Shown piece after piece: positions 49,502-59,977 of a stretch of 64,000 nt of DNA (position 1 is its first letter; each line of letters opens with the position of its first letter). Origin of the DNA: Endoconidiophora laricicola (taxonomy: Eukaryota > Ascomycota > Sordariomycetes > Microascales > Ceratocystidaceae); contig LXGT01000030.1 of the NCBI GenBank assembly GCA_001640655.1, forward strand, positions 1 through 64,000, given 5' to 3'. The position numbers and the translations under genes are program-made. The notes beneath the pieces were generated by a model that did no database searches, had not been told where the DNA came from, and saw only the letters and a list, made by a program, of their open reading frames with translations.

Positions 49502-50280
49502 CTAAACGACTCTAGAGCCATCGCCCCAGATTCCCATGATGGACATGACGAAGCCAATGGACGCAAACGTTGTTTCGACCACGCGAGTCTTGGCAAAGTT
49601 CTCCGCCAGAGCACGCACCTCTTCGCCAGTAACCTGATCGACATCACCCACCGCAGGCTCAGCCATAGAAGCGCCTAGATCCTCGTAGCTAGCCTCCAAG
49701 TTGCGCAGCGGCGGCGACACAGCGCGCCTCTCCGCACGTACGGGGACGGCGACTTCGCCCAGAAGCGCGGGCGAGATCAAGTTGGCGGCGCCAGCGCCGG
49801 CGGCAAGCAGAGAGGTATAGACGAGATAAGGGTGGCGCTGCGACGAGGGCGAGGACAGGAAGGCGAGTAGGAAGGCGCCGGTGGATAGGCGAGCGAGGAA
49901 TGAGAGGTTCTTCGAGGTCAGGGTAGTTAGGCTGGCAAGAGCTTTGGCGGCGGTAGACGAGGAGGGGAGCGAGAGAATGGATGGGATGGCGAGGGTGGTA
50001 AGCGAGTAGGACATGCCCTGGAAAAGCAAGCCGAGTTAGCAATGATATCCACAGGCATATACGTACATTATCGAATAAGATTTGATGTTGAGAAAGACCG
50101 TTATTGGGCGGAAGCCAACACCGTTCAGGTTGACAGCCGACGTCATCAACGCAGGACCTCTCGTGTAAAACTCGGTGCAGAACTTACCGTGAGCAAACCA
50201 AGAGAAACAGTTCCGATAAATTTGAAGATCGACACGCGCACAGGCGCTGTGAAAATGCGGAAGATGCGGCAGAACCACAT
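49502..50280 (-). CDS. Atg33-like mitochondrial membrane protein (mitophagy)
   Basis: Exons 50280-50188 and 50017-49502 encode 202 aa. The intron is long (170 nt), with a GTAAGT donor, a GCTAAC branch site and a CAG acceptor, and joins SLGLLT to GMSYSLTTL. The resulting segment KFIGTVSLGLLTGMSYSLTT, followed by LAIPSILSLPSSSTAAKA, resembles filamentous-fungal Atg33 as I remember it. Four membrane helices are visible: about 18-46, about 75-92 (LARLSTGAFLLAFL), about 98-118 (YLVYTSLLAAGAGAANL) and the C-terminal one near 180-195 (TFASIGFVMSIMGIW). A hydrophilic acidic loop lies between helices 3 and 4. Yeast Atg33 is a four-helix mitochondrial outer-membrane protein of about 200 aa needed for mitophagy in stationary phase; length and layout agree. 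The start could be later, since the first 17 residues are Arg/Phe-rich. It shares a divergent promoter with the dienoyl-CoA reductase gene. Confidence 0.65.
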
Positions 50281-51223
50281 GGTGTTTAAACGTAGATTTA
50301 GGGACTCGTTAGATGGATGAGGGGATTGTGTAGAATTGGAAAAGTATAAAGGCCAGGAAGAAGAAACTAAATCTTGCCTAAGCTGTTTTAAAACTGGACC
50401 CTTCCTTCTTTTGATAAAGCCTGCTATTCTTCGAGTTAAGCTGTTATTGGTATCTTTTGTTTTAATAGCTAAGTCAACTAATACTAGCAATTTCATCAAG
50501 CTTGGTCATCATAGAAGCCATAATAAATAGAATAATATCCTCACATACATCCTTTTTATCATGATATATTACTTTGAGTTCATACTTCTGTCTAAAAGGG
50601 CTGTCACGACACACCAGCCCGCGCGTCCAACAAGGGTTTATTCGGGTTAGTTAAGAGCAGAAAACTGTCAGTTGAGTTACATAATATAGCGGTTCTTATC
50701 AGTAGTGTGACTTAGTCAGACAGATCCCTCATAATGAGCAATTTTTATTAGGGTTAGGGTAATCCGGCGTCGGGTCTCCAAAGCAGCGTTTGGAGATTCT
50801 TCATAGCTCGCAAAGACAAGACATTCTTGGACGACAAAGGAGTCAAAAGAAGGGGGCAGGCCTTTTAACGAACTGCCGATTGCACTTGATTTAGTGAATT
50901 GTGTGCTATTTTTTTTTGAAGGGGCAGCTTTATTTGACAACATGTACCGAGGCATTTTGATATGACGATCGTTAGAGTAGCATCAGCATCAACAATAGCT
51001 CTAAATTCTATAGACAAACAAAACTAAACTTGTTCTTCTCCAAGCCAATTCTGGCTTAGAATTCTCTATTCTTCACACCCTTTTCCTACGTGCCTCCTCT
51101 AATCGATCTTCAATACATACTCGCTTCCACCACGCTCAATTTCGACACCATTCACAAATCAATTAAAACCTTGAATCAATTTCTAGTCCTAGATTCTTCA
51201 CTAAACGACATCATCACCTTAAA
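50281..51223. promoter_or_regulatory. Shared divergent promoter of the Atg33-like and dienoyl-CoA reductase genes
   Basis: 943 bases separate two start codons pointing outward. A telomere-like ttttattagggttaggg lies at 50743-50759, and pyrimidine-rich DNA (51030-51220) precedes the reductase start. No oleate-response-type CCTCGG element was noticed by eye. No gene is seen inside; the frame at 50716-50955 has no support. Confidence 0.5.
50743..50759 (+). repeat. Interstitial telomere-like motif, copy 2
   Basis: The same 17-nt word as at 31977-31993, with two TTAGGG units. The flanks do not match the first copy. Confidence 0.6.
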
Positions 51224-52485
51224 ATGCCTGTACCCTCCTCTCAATACATTAGCAACGTCTGGAAAGACGGTATCTTCAGTAAGATCAAGATGATCGTAAC
51301 AAATTCGCATCAATGTCTCTAACACATGTTCTCTCTACGCTCGCTTTCTATAGATGACAGAGTTGTTTTCGTAACAGGTGGCGCAGGTACGATCTGTAGC
51401 GCGCAAACTCGCGCCCTTGTTAAACTCGGAGCTAATGCGTGCATCATCGGTCGTAATCCGGAGAAGACGGAAAAAATGGCGCGGGATCTGGAGACGTCGA
51501 GGCCTGGATCAAAAGTCATTGGCATTGGAGGCTGTGATGTAAGAAAGGTAAGAAGTACTATTTTCGAGATATCGGCCTGTATGGTATATTAGTGTTGTCA
51601 CGGGACCTTTCTTCTATATTCTCAGACACTAACTACTATCTACGACTTATCTAGCCTCAAGATCTACAGGACGCTGCGGATCGCTGTGTCAGAGAGCTAG
51701 GAGCAATTGATTTTGTCATGTGAGCTTTTGTATCTTAACAGTATAGAGAGACTAAGAACTCAACTAATTGGTATCATAGCGCCGGCGCTGCTGGAAACTT
51801 CGTTGTTCCTATCCAAGGAATGAGTTCCAACGGTACGTATCATTTCCGTAACTTGAGAGATTCTAGCCAGATCAAACTAACGCCCCAAACAGCCTTCAAA
51901 TCCGTCATGGACATTGATCTTCTCGGAACCTTCAACACCGTGAAAGCTACGATGCCGTACCTTATCGAATCCGCCAAGCGCAATCCCAACCCGCCACCCG
52001 CCAACAGCGTGAGTACCGGTGGTCGCTTCCTCGCCATTTCAGCAACCTTTCATTACACCGGCGTGCCGCTACAAGCGCATGTATCGGCCGCCAAAGCCGG
52101 TGTAGATTCCCTCGTCGCCTCTGTCGCCCTCGAGTATGGGCCCCTCGGCGTGACCTCTAACGTGATTGCTCCCGGTCCCATAGCTGGCACTGAAGGCATG
52201 GATCGTCTGGCTGGCGACGCGCATTCCTCGCAGCAAGGAAAGGGCGTGCCATCAGGAAGATGGGGCACTGTAAGAGATATCGCAGACGCTACAGTGTATC
52301 TATTCTCAGACGCAGGAAACTATGTCAATGGCCAGATCATTCCGGTGGACGGCGCGTCTTGGAGAAGACAGGGCGGAGACGGCACCGGACCCGGTGTAGA
52401 TGGGTCAATGAAGTATCCTGATTATATCCTCAACGGAGAAATCTCAAAGGATATCAAGAAGGGACTCAAGTCATCAAAACTGTGA
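51224..52485 (+). CDS. Peroxisomal 2,4-dienoyl-CoA reductase (SDR family, SPS19/DECR2 type)
   Basis: Five exons, 51224-51278, 51354-51547, 51655-51719, 51780-51832 and 51893-52485, encode 319 aa. The introns (75, 107, 60 and 60 nt) have GTAAGA, GTAAGA, GTGAGC and GTACGT donors and AG acceptors. Intron 4 is a multiple of three without a stop, so retention would insert 20 residues. The NADPH-binding Rossmann start is VVFVTGGAGTICSAQTRAL, with TGGAGTIC in place of TGGGSGIG. GGCDVR follows, then the NAG-type strand IAGAAGNF and, near residue 189, HVSAAKAGVDSLV, the catalytic lysine block of the dienoyl-CoA reductases. The last three residues are Ser-Lys-Leu, a PTS1 peroxisomal import signal. It reduces 2,4-dienoyl-CoA intermediates so that unsaturated fatty acids can enter beta-oxidation. 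The gene is divergent from the Atg33-like gene. Confidence 0.93.
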
Positions 52486-55310
52486 TGCACATCTAGATCA
52501 TAATGCGCATATTCTTGGAGTAGTATAGGGTTAAGTATGGTTCGCATGTATTCAATTTAGGGTCAATAAACGCCTCAACAGCATTGCATAAACAAAGAAT
52601 TTAGAATATTTTTTCGGCTTGATAACTTGATACTAGTACGCACATATAAAGTGGCTGCATCACTGAAACAACGACAACTGAATATCAGCATATTGGCGCA
52701 TATAATTAGTATATACTGATATATATGACTTGTAGCCCTTGCATAATAACAATGAGGGGTAATGACTTTGGAGAACATGGGCAACAGATTCCTTAACCAT
52801 GATGTTATAAGTAGTAGGAACCGTATCCATCAAGCTGCATAGGAGGCGACTGGGTACGAAAGGACTTGCCATGTTGAGATATTTGTTAGAGGGGTACTTG
52901 TCCAAGCGCTATTGTTACAAGGAGGAGGAAGTGTTGTTCCTAACATATAAGCATGAAATAGGTGTATTTTATACCAGCAAAACGAACACATAAGTGTCTA
53001 AACTATTAGAAAGTCCGTGGTAGCATTTTAAGCAGCAACAAACAATGATTGACGGAACGGCGCATGCAGGAACGCCCGTACATCCTACATAATCAGCCGA
53101 GAGGAGTTACTTGTTGTGTCTCTTCCTGATATATCCTCCTGCAGTTTTGGACAAGTCTCTCTCCTTAACATGCGTCTTTTATTTTCATTACTCTTACATA
53201 TATATATATACATATATAATTATTTTTTTTTAGAAAATTATACTCCATGTTTTTGTTGTTTTTGACGTAACGAAAGATTTAAATTACTCGCTTGTAGGTA
53301 AATAATTAACGCTAGCAGAAGTGCCCAACTCTATTTCAATATTCTAATATTATCAAGTCTTTGGCTCAGGGGATAGGGATATTCAACAATTTTGTTCTTG
53401 GGTAGCACTGTTACAACATATATAGACGGTAAACTCGGTGAATTCTCTACAAATATGACATATGCGTGACCGTGAGGAACAATGAGCACCTGACTGGTAC
53501 TTCACGCCAGATTTCGCATAGATGGAAGAAAAGAAAAAGAGGAATTACGATAAAAATAGCATTTATCCAAGGTATCCTGCTTCATAAAAACAAGATTCGA
53601 GGCCTCTTCACCATTTCTTTCTTGTTACTTTGCTCTTGTTCAGTCCCAGCCACTTAAGTCCAAGGATTTAGGTCCAGAAAGCTACCACAGATGAAGGCGG
53701 TGAGTTTTGTTGATCCTCGTGCTTTTAAATTTATGTTACATGGTTTGGCTGGCTCTGTTGGCTTCAGTTTTCTACTTAACTTTGCATGTTAAATACCTTT
53801 TTTTTTTTTCCATGTTTGTCAGTCTTCCCCTCATCTCCTAAAATTTCTCCTCAATAGTGATGAGAGCTGATCAACTTAGACATAGTATAAAGTTAGGGAG
53901 TACGCATGTACTAAGTGTTTCGATAAAGGATCATGACGATATTTCTATCATAGATTCTCATTGCATAGAACATTGAGGGTGGTTGGAAGTATATATAGAG
54001 TTAGGGTATATACTATGTATGTTCCGGATAGAACGCCGCTGCTTAGACAAACACGCTAGTGGGCTGGATAAGATAAAAAGGTATAAGTAGACATTTGAAC
54101 CCCGGGCTTTGGGGATTTCTCAAGACTTACACGTGGAGACACGGACGGAGATACAGAAGGTAGCGGCATTGGTTGCATTGCTAGACAGGCATTAGTAGGT
54201 CATGGAGTTACATGTACATGTAAGAGCGGTGAATGCATTAGTTCGTCGTACCAGTAAGATACCTATGCTCGCATCTCATGATAGATGGCCCATCTATCGC
54301 TTTGTTCAAGCTGGCCATATATTAATTCAGACATGTTGCTGAAAAGCATACTTGAACAATCTCAATCGTATCGGAAGGGGCCTAGCGTAGTCATTTCGCC
54401 AATCACCTATGTTCGTGCACTTTGATAGTGACCTAGAGCTTGCTGAATTAGTTTCACCGCAGCTTCCTGTCTAAGTAATTTACTAAATTAGTAGTATACA
54501 ATGATGCTACTATCTCCTATCTTACTCGGCCACAGCCTAGCCGGAGGCTTTGTTTTTCTTTTCTTTATAGCCCATTAATACTAGATTGTATGATTGTGTT
54601 AGTCACAGCAGAAGCTTTATAATAAATAAAATCAAAGCAATATGAAACTGTACGCATAGCATGGCTTGCTTTCTAATGGCTTGGACGTTGAGAAGTCGCA
54701 AGTGGCTGGGCATACTAATATGCCTGGCTAGGTAGGCGTCTGTTCAGTTATGCATTGCTCTGGCAGCCCCCCCCCCCCTGAAAAAAACAAAAAAAAAAAC
54801 AAAGACAAAGGTGTGAAGGTTTGTTAGAGCTTCTGCCATGCTGAGCTAGGCGCAAAGTCGGAATGAGAACAGCAGCTTTAAACTATTTTCCTAATAGTTA
54901 ACGGCATCGGATTATTCATGAAAATGGACTATGCTATAAAAAAATTGAGCACATACATGGAAGTGTACACCAGTATTGATGCAACTTTGGTCTAGCTTGT
55001 GTTTTTCTCGGCTTTCGTTAGTATCGATATTTTCAGGATTACGAGACATGGAAGAAATATGATTAGAAAACTTCAAGCTCGCTGACACTAACCAAACAAA
55101 GAGACTGAACTGAACACCAACCAACTCAGCCTGTACAAAAAAATAAGGTCATGCCTTTCTTCGCTAACGAGGTGTGGCTTGCTTTTCTAGGTTGATGTTG
55201 CTTGATTCTATTCCTTTTCTGGCTTCTAGCCCGGGAACTGGGGGCCAGGATCTGTCTTTGTCTGGTGGAAGAACAGATATATGTGATTGCATAGCGTCAA
55301 GCATGTTGTA
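52486..55310. other. 2.8-kb sparse region
   Basis: The first 100 bases are the 3' flank of the reductase gene. The rest is AT-rich, with ta-rich runs (53196-53220), poly-T and poly-A tracts (53798-53810, 54781-54800) and a C-run at 54767-54778. A minus-strand frame at 54912-55124 with an upstream acceptor-like GTACAG is exon-like but unrecognised. No gene can be supported. Confidence 0.45.
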
Positions 55311-55311
55311 G

Positions 55312-55560
55312 TTAGTGGCTGATGAGCTTCGTCTCATATATCTTGCTGCGGCGGTTGTAGGTTGTTATGCCCTCCCTAGGAACACCTGATTCTGCCAACT
55401 TTGCCTGTTGTTGCGTTAACAGAGGCACACAACCTCTTTGTTTATCAGCGTATTCATGCGACAGCGACACGATTTGCGCAGATGATTGGACCACGCCTAA
55501 AGGCCCCTTTAATGAGAATGGATCGTCCGAGGCCACTTGTATCCTAATTTGATGAATTTA
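55312..55560 (-). other. Possible relic exon, weakly like a fungal NLR/STAND N-terminal segment
   Basis: A minus-strand frame reads ASDDPFSLKGPLGVVQSSAQ, then IVSLSHEYADKQRGCVPLL, before a stop at 55312. The DPFS...G..GVV..S.QI pattern is reminiscent of the short helical N-terminal segments that open many fungal STAND or ankyrin proteins (DPFSV.G.A.GV.SL.IQV). No start codon in good context and no downstream NACHT or repeat domain was found, so at best it is a fragment. The resemblance is from memory and short. Confidence 0.2.
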
Positions 55561-57130
55561 ACTGTCAGAAAAGGCCAGCTAAAGCGAGAATATATTTGGA
55601 GGCCACAGAAATATACGACATTGACGGATCTGCGGCTGATCGTAAGGTAAAGTTGACGGGGTGGCTTTGCTTTGAGACAGTCTGCTAGGAACTCACAACT
55701 CATCCATCCCTCTAACTTTCAATTATTAAATAGAGAAGTAGTACTATGTAAGTCAGAACAGAAAGAAGAAAAATGTATGCAGGTGATGGACAAAAAGGAG
55801 AGAATGCGGAGAGGTAAGACACCTTCTCTGGCATTGGAGGAGAGACACTTAATTCGCTACTCTGAAAACCCATTTCGGATATCTAAATATTTGCTCGCTC
55901 GCGGTTATGGAAATGGATGGAGGGGCACGGAGGTAGCAAGGAAGCCTTAGAATGTTCTTGGGACACAGAGGTTCGAATATAGGTTGCAAAACACCACCCA
56001 AGCAGGCTTGAACACCCCGCCCTCCCTTTCTCACTCTTAGGTTGAGAATGTTACCCTATGTAGTGGCCGCCTCATCTACTATGTAATACCCATACCAGAA
56101 TTGTCCTACCATGACAAGCTCTGTCTCTAGCAATGAGCAATTGTAGTACGACTCTACTGAATGGCTGCATAACAAAGCCCTCGGTTGGTAGGCAAGTCGA
56201 CTCTAGCGAGGAAGATTCACGATCTTCGCTATGCGACCAACTAGTTCCGTTAACCACTCACTTAACTTGTTACCATAGGCTTGTCATGGGCAGCTGTCTA
56301 GGGAAGACACAATGGGCCTGCTTGTCTATCTGATAGGCAGCGAGAGTAAAATGAAAGCGAAAACTCCAAGTTAAGATAGCAGGGACACAGGCCGAGACAC
56401 GATCGCCATGCCAGGATGATTCTAGAGTATAAACAACAATGCGCAGATGAAGGGCGGATAGCGAGAAATTGAAAATATAGATTCTTCTATTTTGAAGATG
56501 GCATTGTTTATATCATCAAATCAAATTCGGCATCTCTGGAAAAGGCAGTAACCCCCTTGCATCAGAGTAGAATGAAGAAGCCTATTGGAAGGGGTTTTTT
56601 TTTTTATATATTTATTTATTTATTATCTTTTAGATGCAGTGATATTTCATTTTCCATAAGGCAGCTAATGGAATGTGTAAAGTTCCAGAAGTGCATCCAT
56701 TACAAGCCTATAGTGCTATTCTGGTTTAGCAGGTGATCACGCTCAAGCTAAAGCCATGCTCAAGTAAGACTTGGTTTTGTTTGAGAATGAGCCATTATTG
56801 TCATTCATTACCTTGATTTTGTGCACATGCTTATTTATATATCCTTATCCTAAAAACTGATAGTGAAATCTCACTAGATAGGCTCACTTCAGAATTTGTC
56901 GATATCTATGGCTTCAGTGGATCGACTTCTCTCAATATTGCCATACCAGTTAGTATTTATCTAGTTTCCAGGTCTTCCGCAGGCTAAGTTTGGGTCTGCT
57001 GATACCATGCAGTTTAGAGGCCGGCTATAGCAAAGCTGGCTTTTGATTACCTAACTGGCTTGTCCGCACACCACTACAAACTCGTAGTAACTAACTTCGG
57101 AGCATAACATCGCACCTAGATCTAAGCATC
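55561..57130. other. 1.6-kb sparse region
   Basis: No supported gene. Small frames at 55672-55950 and 56133-56333 have neither motif nor splice pattern. A long T-run at 56597-56608 is followed by tta/ttta repeats. Confidence 0.45.
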
Positions 57131-58798
57131 ACTACTACCTTTGGCGGGCCTTTTTGCGCCCATCTAATGCAGCATACCGCCAAACGCTTGACCACGATTT
57201 TCGCCGGTTGAGGCCTCTGGAAGCCAGGAGAGAACCACAGCACTGTTGAGGTCGCTGTCCAAGTTTGTCCGTCCCTGGGTCAGCCTCTTTTTGCCGCCCG
57301 CCTAGGCCATACGACGTGACGATCCCGGGATCCTGGCCCCGTCTCGTCATCCAACATCATCGCAGCCCTGGGCTCTCCGTTTCGCTGCTTTCCTTATTGC
57401 TGCCTTTGCATCTTTTGGCTTGCAATCTGCTTGCATTTGCATTGTGCTGCAAAGCAAAAGCGAAGCGCATCGCCTGTCCATTCGCAGCTTAGCCTGGCCA
57501 CCAGAAGCCCCGTCCCAGCTTGAACCGGGGTGTCTAGACAGGCTATCATTGCTACTCTTACAAGTAGTACTTGCTGTCGCGGTGCGGCTTCTAGGGCCCT
57601 TTTTGTTCCTTTTTCTTCGCTTCACAGGAGCCCTGCGTACCAACTTGATCAGTCGACTTGCTCTCAAGTCTGTACAGTCGTCTTCACTCAGGGACCCCTG
57701 CCTGACTACCCATAAATCCCACCGGGCCAAGCCATCTTTTCTGCGTCTACGTCTTTTTCTTGTTTCGTTCCGCTTCACCTTCTCCTCTTGTTCTAGCTTT
57801 AAGCGACTGACTGGGCTTTGTGTTTTGTTTTTGTTGATCGTCTTTCTTTCGGAATGCTTTTATTGTTGTGTTGATTCGTGTTCGCATCTGCTTGCTTGCC
57901 TTTCTTCTCCTTTTCTCTCTTCTATCTCCTCTTTTGCTCTCAACAAGCTGGTGCCGCCTGGGAACGAAATACTTTCTTTTCTTCTTGTACTTTTGTTCAC
58001 AGTGTTAGCACTTCAACCCACTCTGCCGCTGCCGTTTTTCTGTTTGATCTCTCGGCACTATCGACTACGCTCTGTTTGACTTTGCGTGGCCGACCTTCAG
58101 GTCGCTTTATACAACACTATCAAGCGTCTTAACCTTCTAGCTAGCCCTTTTGCTCCTACAGAGACTTGGAACAGATAAAAGTGCAGTCACACTCGGAGGG
58201 AAACATTTCATCTTGACTTTTTTTTTCTTGGTAGATCGCTGTTGGCATCACCAAGCCGATTCAACCGTTCTCATCCTCTATCCTCTCCGTTCACATAGCT
58301 GCTGCTCTTTTCAATATTCTCTTATCGATACATACTCCAACAGCCTGTACGCCTTGCCGTACGTCCACCAGACTTACATATATCGCTCCTTAGGTACTGC
58401 AGCGATAAGAAAAATAAGACGAAAAGCCCGCTGGACCGCCTCTCACCGGCTGTTTTCATCGCCATCTTACAATACAACTTAGCTGCTGCCACCTTAGTCT
58501 TATTATCGCAGTTTGGGATCGGTGGTCTGTTCCCCTGCTGATATTTCTCTCACACGCACTGCTTGGCCGACTAGGTGTGGTTCAATCTAAGACCATAGTA
58601 ACTTGCCGCTGGCTTTCTTACGATTACGCTTAAGCTTTTTTTTTTAAACCTCTTTTCCTTGGTGTCAAAGCTACACAGCCTCTTGAAGCATTGCTTTGTT
58701 ACGCTACGCCTGCGAATTAGCTTAAACCTGGTCATTAATAGCCGTCTTCATTTATATAGCGTCATCACACCATAGCCAAAATCCTGCACCTCTACAAA
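57131..58798 (+). promoter_or_regulatory. Long pyrimidine-rich upstream region/leader of the Ser/Pro-rich protein gene
   Basis: 1.67 kb with marked C/T bias on the plus strand from about 57260 to 58790. It contains several ATG-initiated upstream frames, the longest at 57420-58079 (219 codons), with a composition (Leu/Ser/Phe-rich) dictated by the pyrimidine bias. The minus-strand open frame at 57347-57778 is its Arg/Lys-rich mirror image. I read this as promoter plus a long 5' leader, as found for fungal regulatory genes, and not as protein coding. Confidence 0.45.
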
Positions 58799-59977
58799 AT
58801 GGAGCCTGTCCCCGAAACTGAGCGTTTGGAGGACTTCAAGCCCTTATCACATCCCAGTCTCCGTCTCCAAAGCCCTTCCACACCTACACGCCTACCTCGA
58901 TCTGCTTCATTATTGGGGCCTATGTCACCGCTCGAACTCGAACCTACTAAACGTCCGCAAAACTTTCGTCGTTCCACGGAGCCCGTTACTCTTTCGCCTA
59001 AGTCACCAAATTCCTTGTCTTCTACTTCCTGGACACAGAACAGCAATTCGTACCGTCCACGAACAACGTCTCCCCTGAACTACAGCAGCAACAACAGCTA
59101 CTACAATTCCATGAGCTCATCAACTATGAACATGATGAACTCAGAGCCTCGTGCTATCGTCTCTCATGGCCGCTCCAAGTCGCACATTGGCTTGTCCATG
59201 TCCCGTACTCAATCACTTCCTGGAGTGAACGGTGCGGGCCATCTTCTCTACTCGCCGAATTTCCGTCCTGCGAGTCCTTCCAACTCACCACAGCGGACTC
59301 GTCTTCCCAAGAAAAATCCAGACGATATCTTCCCAACATCTCCAGTGCGCACCTCTGTATTAGAGGCATCACCGCGTCGCAATCGCGATAGAAGCAACTC
59401 GCCCATGAATCTGGCTGCAACTCTTGGCTCTGTATTGGAATCCGGAAGCTACTCGTCATTGCAAGGTTCTTCGTCGTCTCAAGGGTCCTCACCACTAGCA
59501 CCATCTCCATTAGCTGCATCTCCTCAAATCACTATGGCCCGTGTTCGACCGTCATCGCCATTGCGCAACCCGCCATCGGCTGCTTCCTCGCTCTCTATGA
59601 TTACATCACCGGGCTCTACAAGCCGGAGTAGTCTTGATACAACAGGTGTCAACCTTTACTCTACCACCTTCAGCAATCTTTCTATCCCCTCTCTACCGGC
59701 GTCGAGTGTTCCATCTACTCCAAGCTCAACACGCTCTCGTAGCCCGAGTCTGTCCAGCCTGGAGACCATTCCTGACTCTCCAGATGCCGAAGAGGAGGCC
59801 ATTGAAGCCGATCTCAAGGCAGCTGCCGAGGCCGCCACCAAGGGCGACATCGCCGAACAGAAGCCCGCCAAAGAGATTCGCGGCGGTCGGGGTTTTCGTG
59901 ATAAGCGCAAGCGCTGGAGTGTCTGCGGTGCCGAACGCCGACAGGACCTCGATCTTGAGACGATCTGGGAAGACTAA
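58799..59977 (+). CDS. Ser/Pro-rich, probably disordered regulatory-type protein
   Basis: A single intact exon of 392 aa starts MEPVPETERLEDFKPLSHPS. Nearly the whole chain is low complexity and rich in Ser/Pro with many SP/TP dipeptides (for example PTRLPRSASLLGPMSP and SRSPSLSSLETIPDSP), which are potential CDK/MAPK or 14-3-3 sites. HGRSKSHIGLSMSRTQSLPG resembles basophilic-kinase sites. The C-terminus is different: an acidic/Ala helix-like stretch (AEEEAIEADLKAAAEAA), then a basic block RGFRDKRKRWSVCGAERR and the terminal DLDLETIWED. I recall this end block from filamentous-ascomycete proteins labelled 'basic proline-rich protein'; it is probably the functional motif. There are no membrane segments or catalytic domain. 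The long leader suggests translational control. The function is unknown. Confidence 0.8.
   Translation: MEPVPETERLEDFKPLSHPSLRLQSPSTPTRLPRSASLLGPMSPLELEPTKRPQNFRRSTEPVTLSPKSPNSLSSTSWTQNSNSYRPRTTSPLNYSSNNSYYNSMSSSTMNMMNSEPRAIVSHGRSKSHIGLSMSRTQSLPGVNGAGHLLYSPNFRPASPSNSPQRTRLPKKNPDDIFPTSPVRTSVLEASPRRNRDRSNSPMNLAATLGSVLESGSYSSLQGSSSSQGSSPLAPSPLAASPQITMARVRPSSPLRNPPSAASSLSMITSPGSTSRSSLDTTGVNLYSTTFSNLSIPSLPASSVPSTPSSTRSRSPSLSSLETIPDSPDAEEEAIEADLKAAAEAATKGDIAEQKPAKEIRGGRGFRDKRKRWSVCGAERRQDLDLETIWED

Noticed and set aside
57347..57778. 143-codon minus-strand frame, Arg/Lys-rich
   Set aside because: It is the complement of a C/T-rich leader, and the basic composition follows from the base bias. No domain or splice support.
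57420..58079. 219-codon plus-strand frame
   Set aside because: Leu/Ser/Phe-rich composition expected from pyrimidine-rich DNA. Kept only as a possible upstream frame in a leader, not called as a gene.
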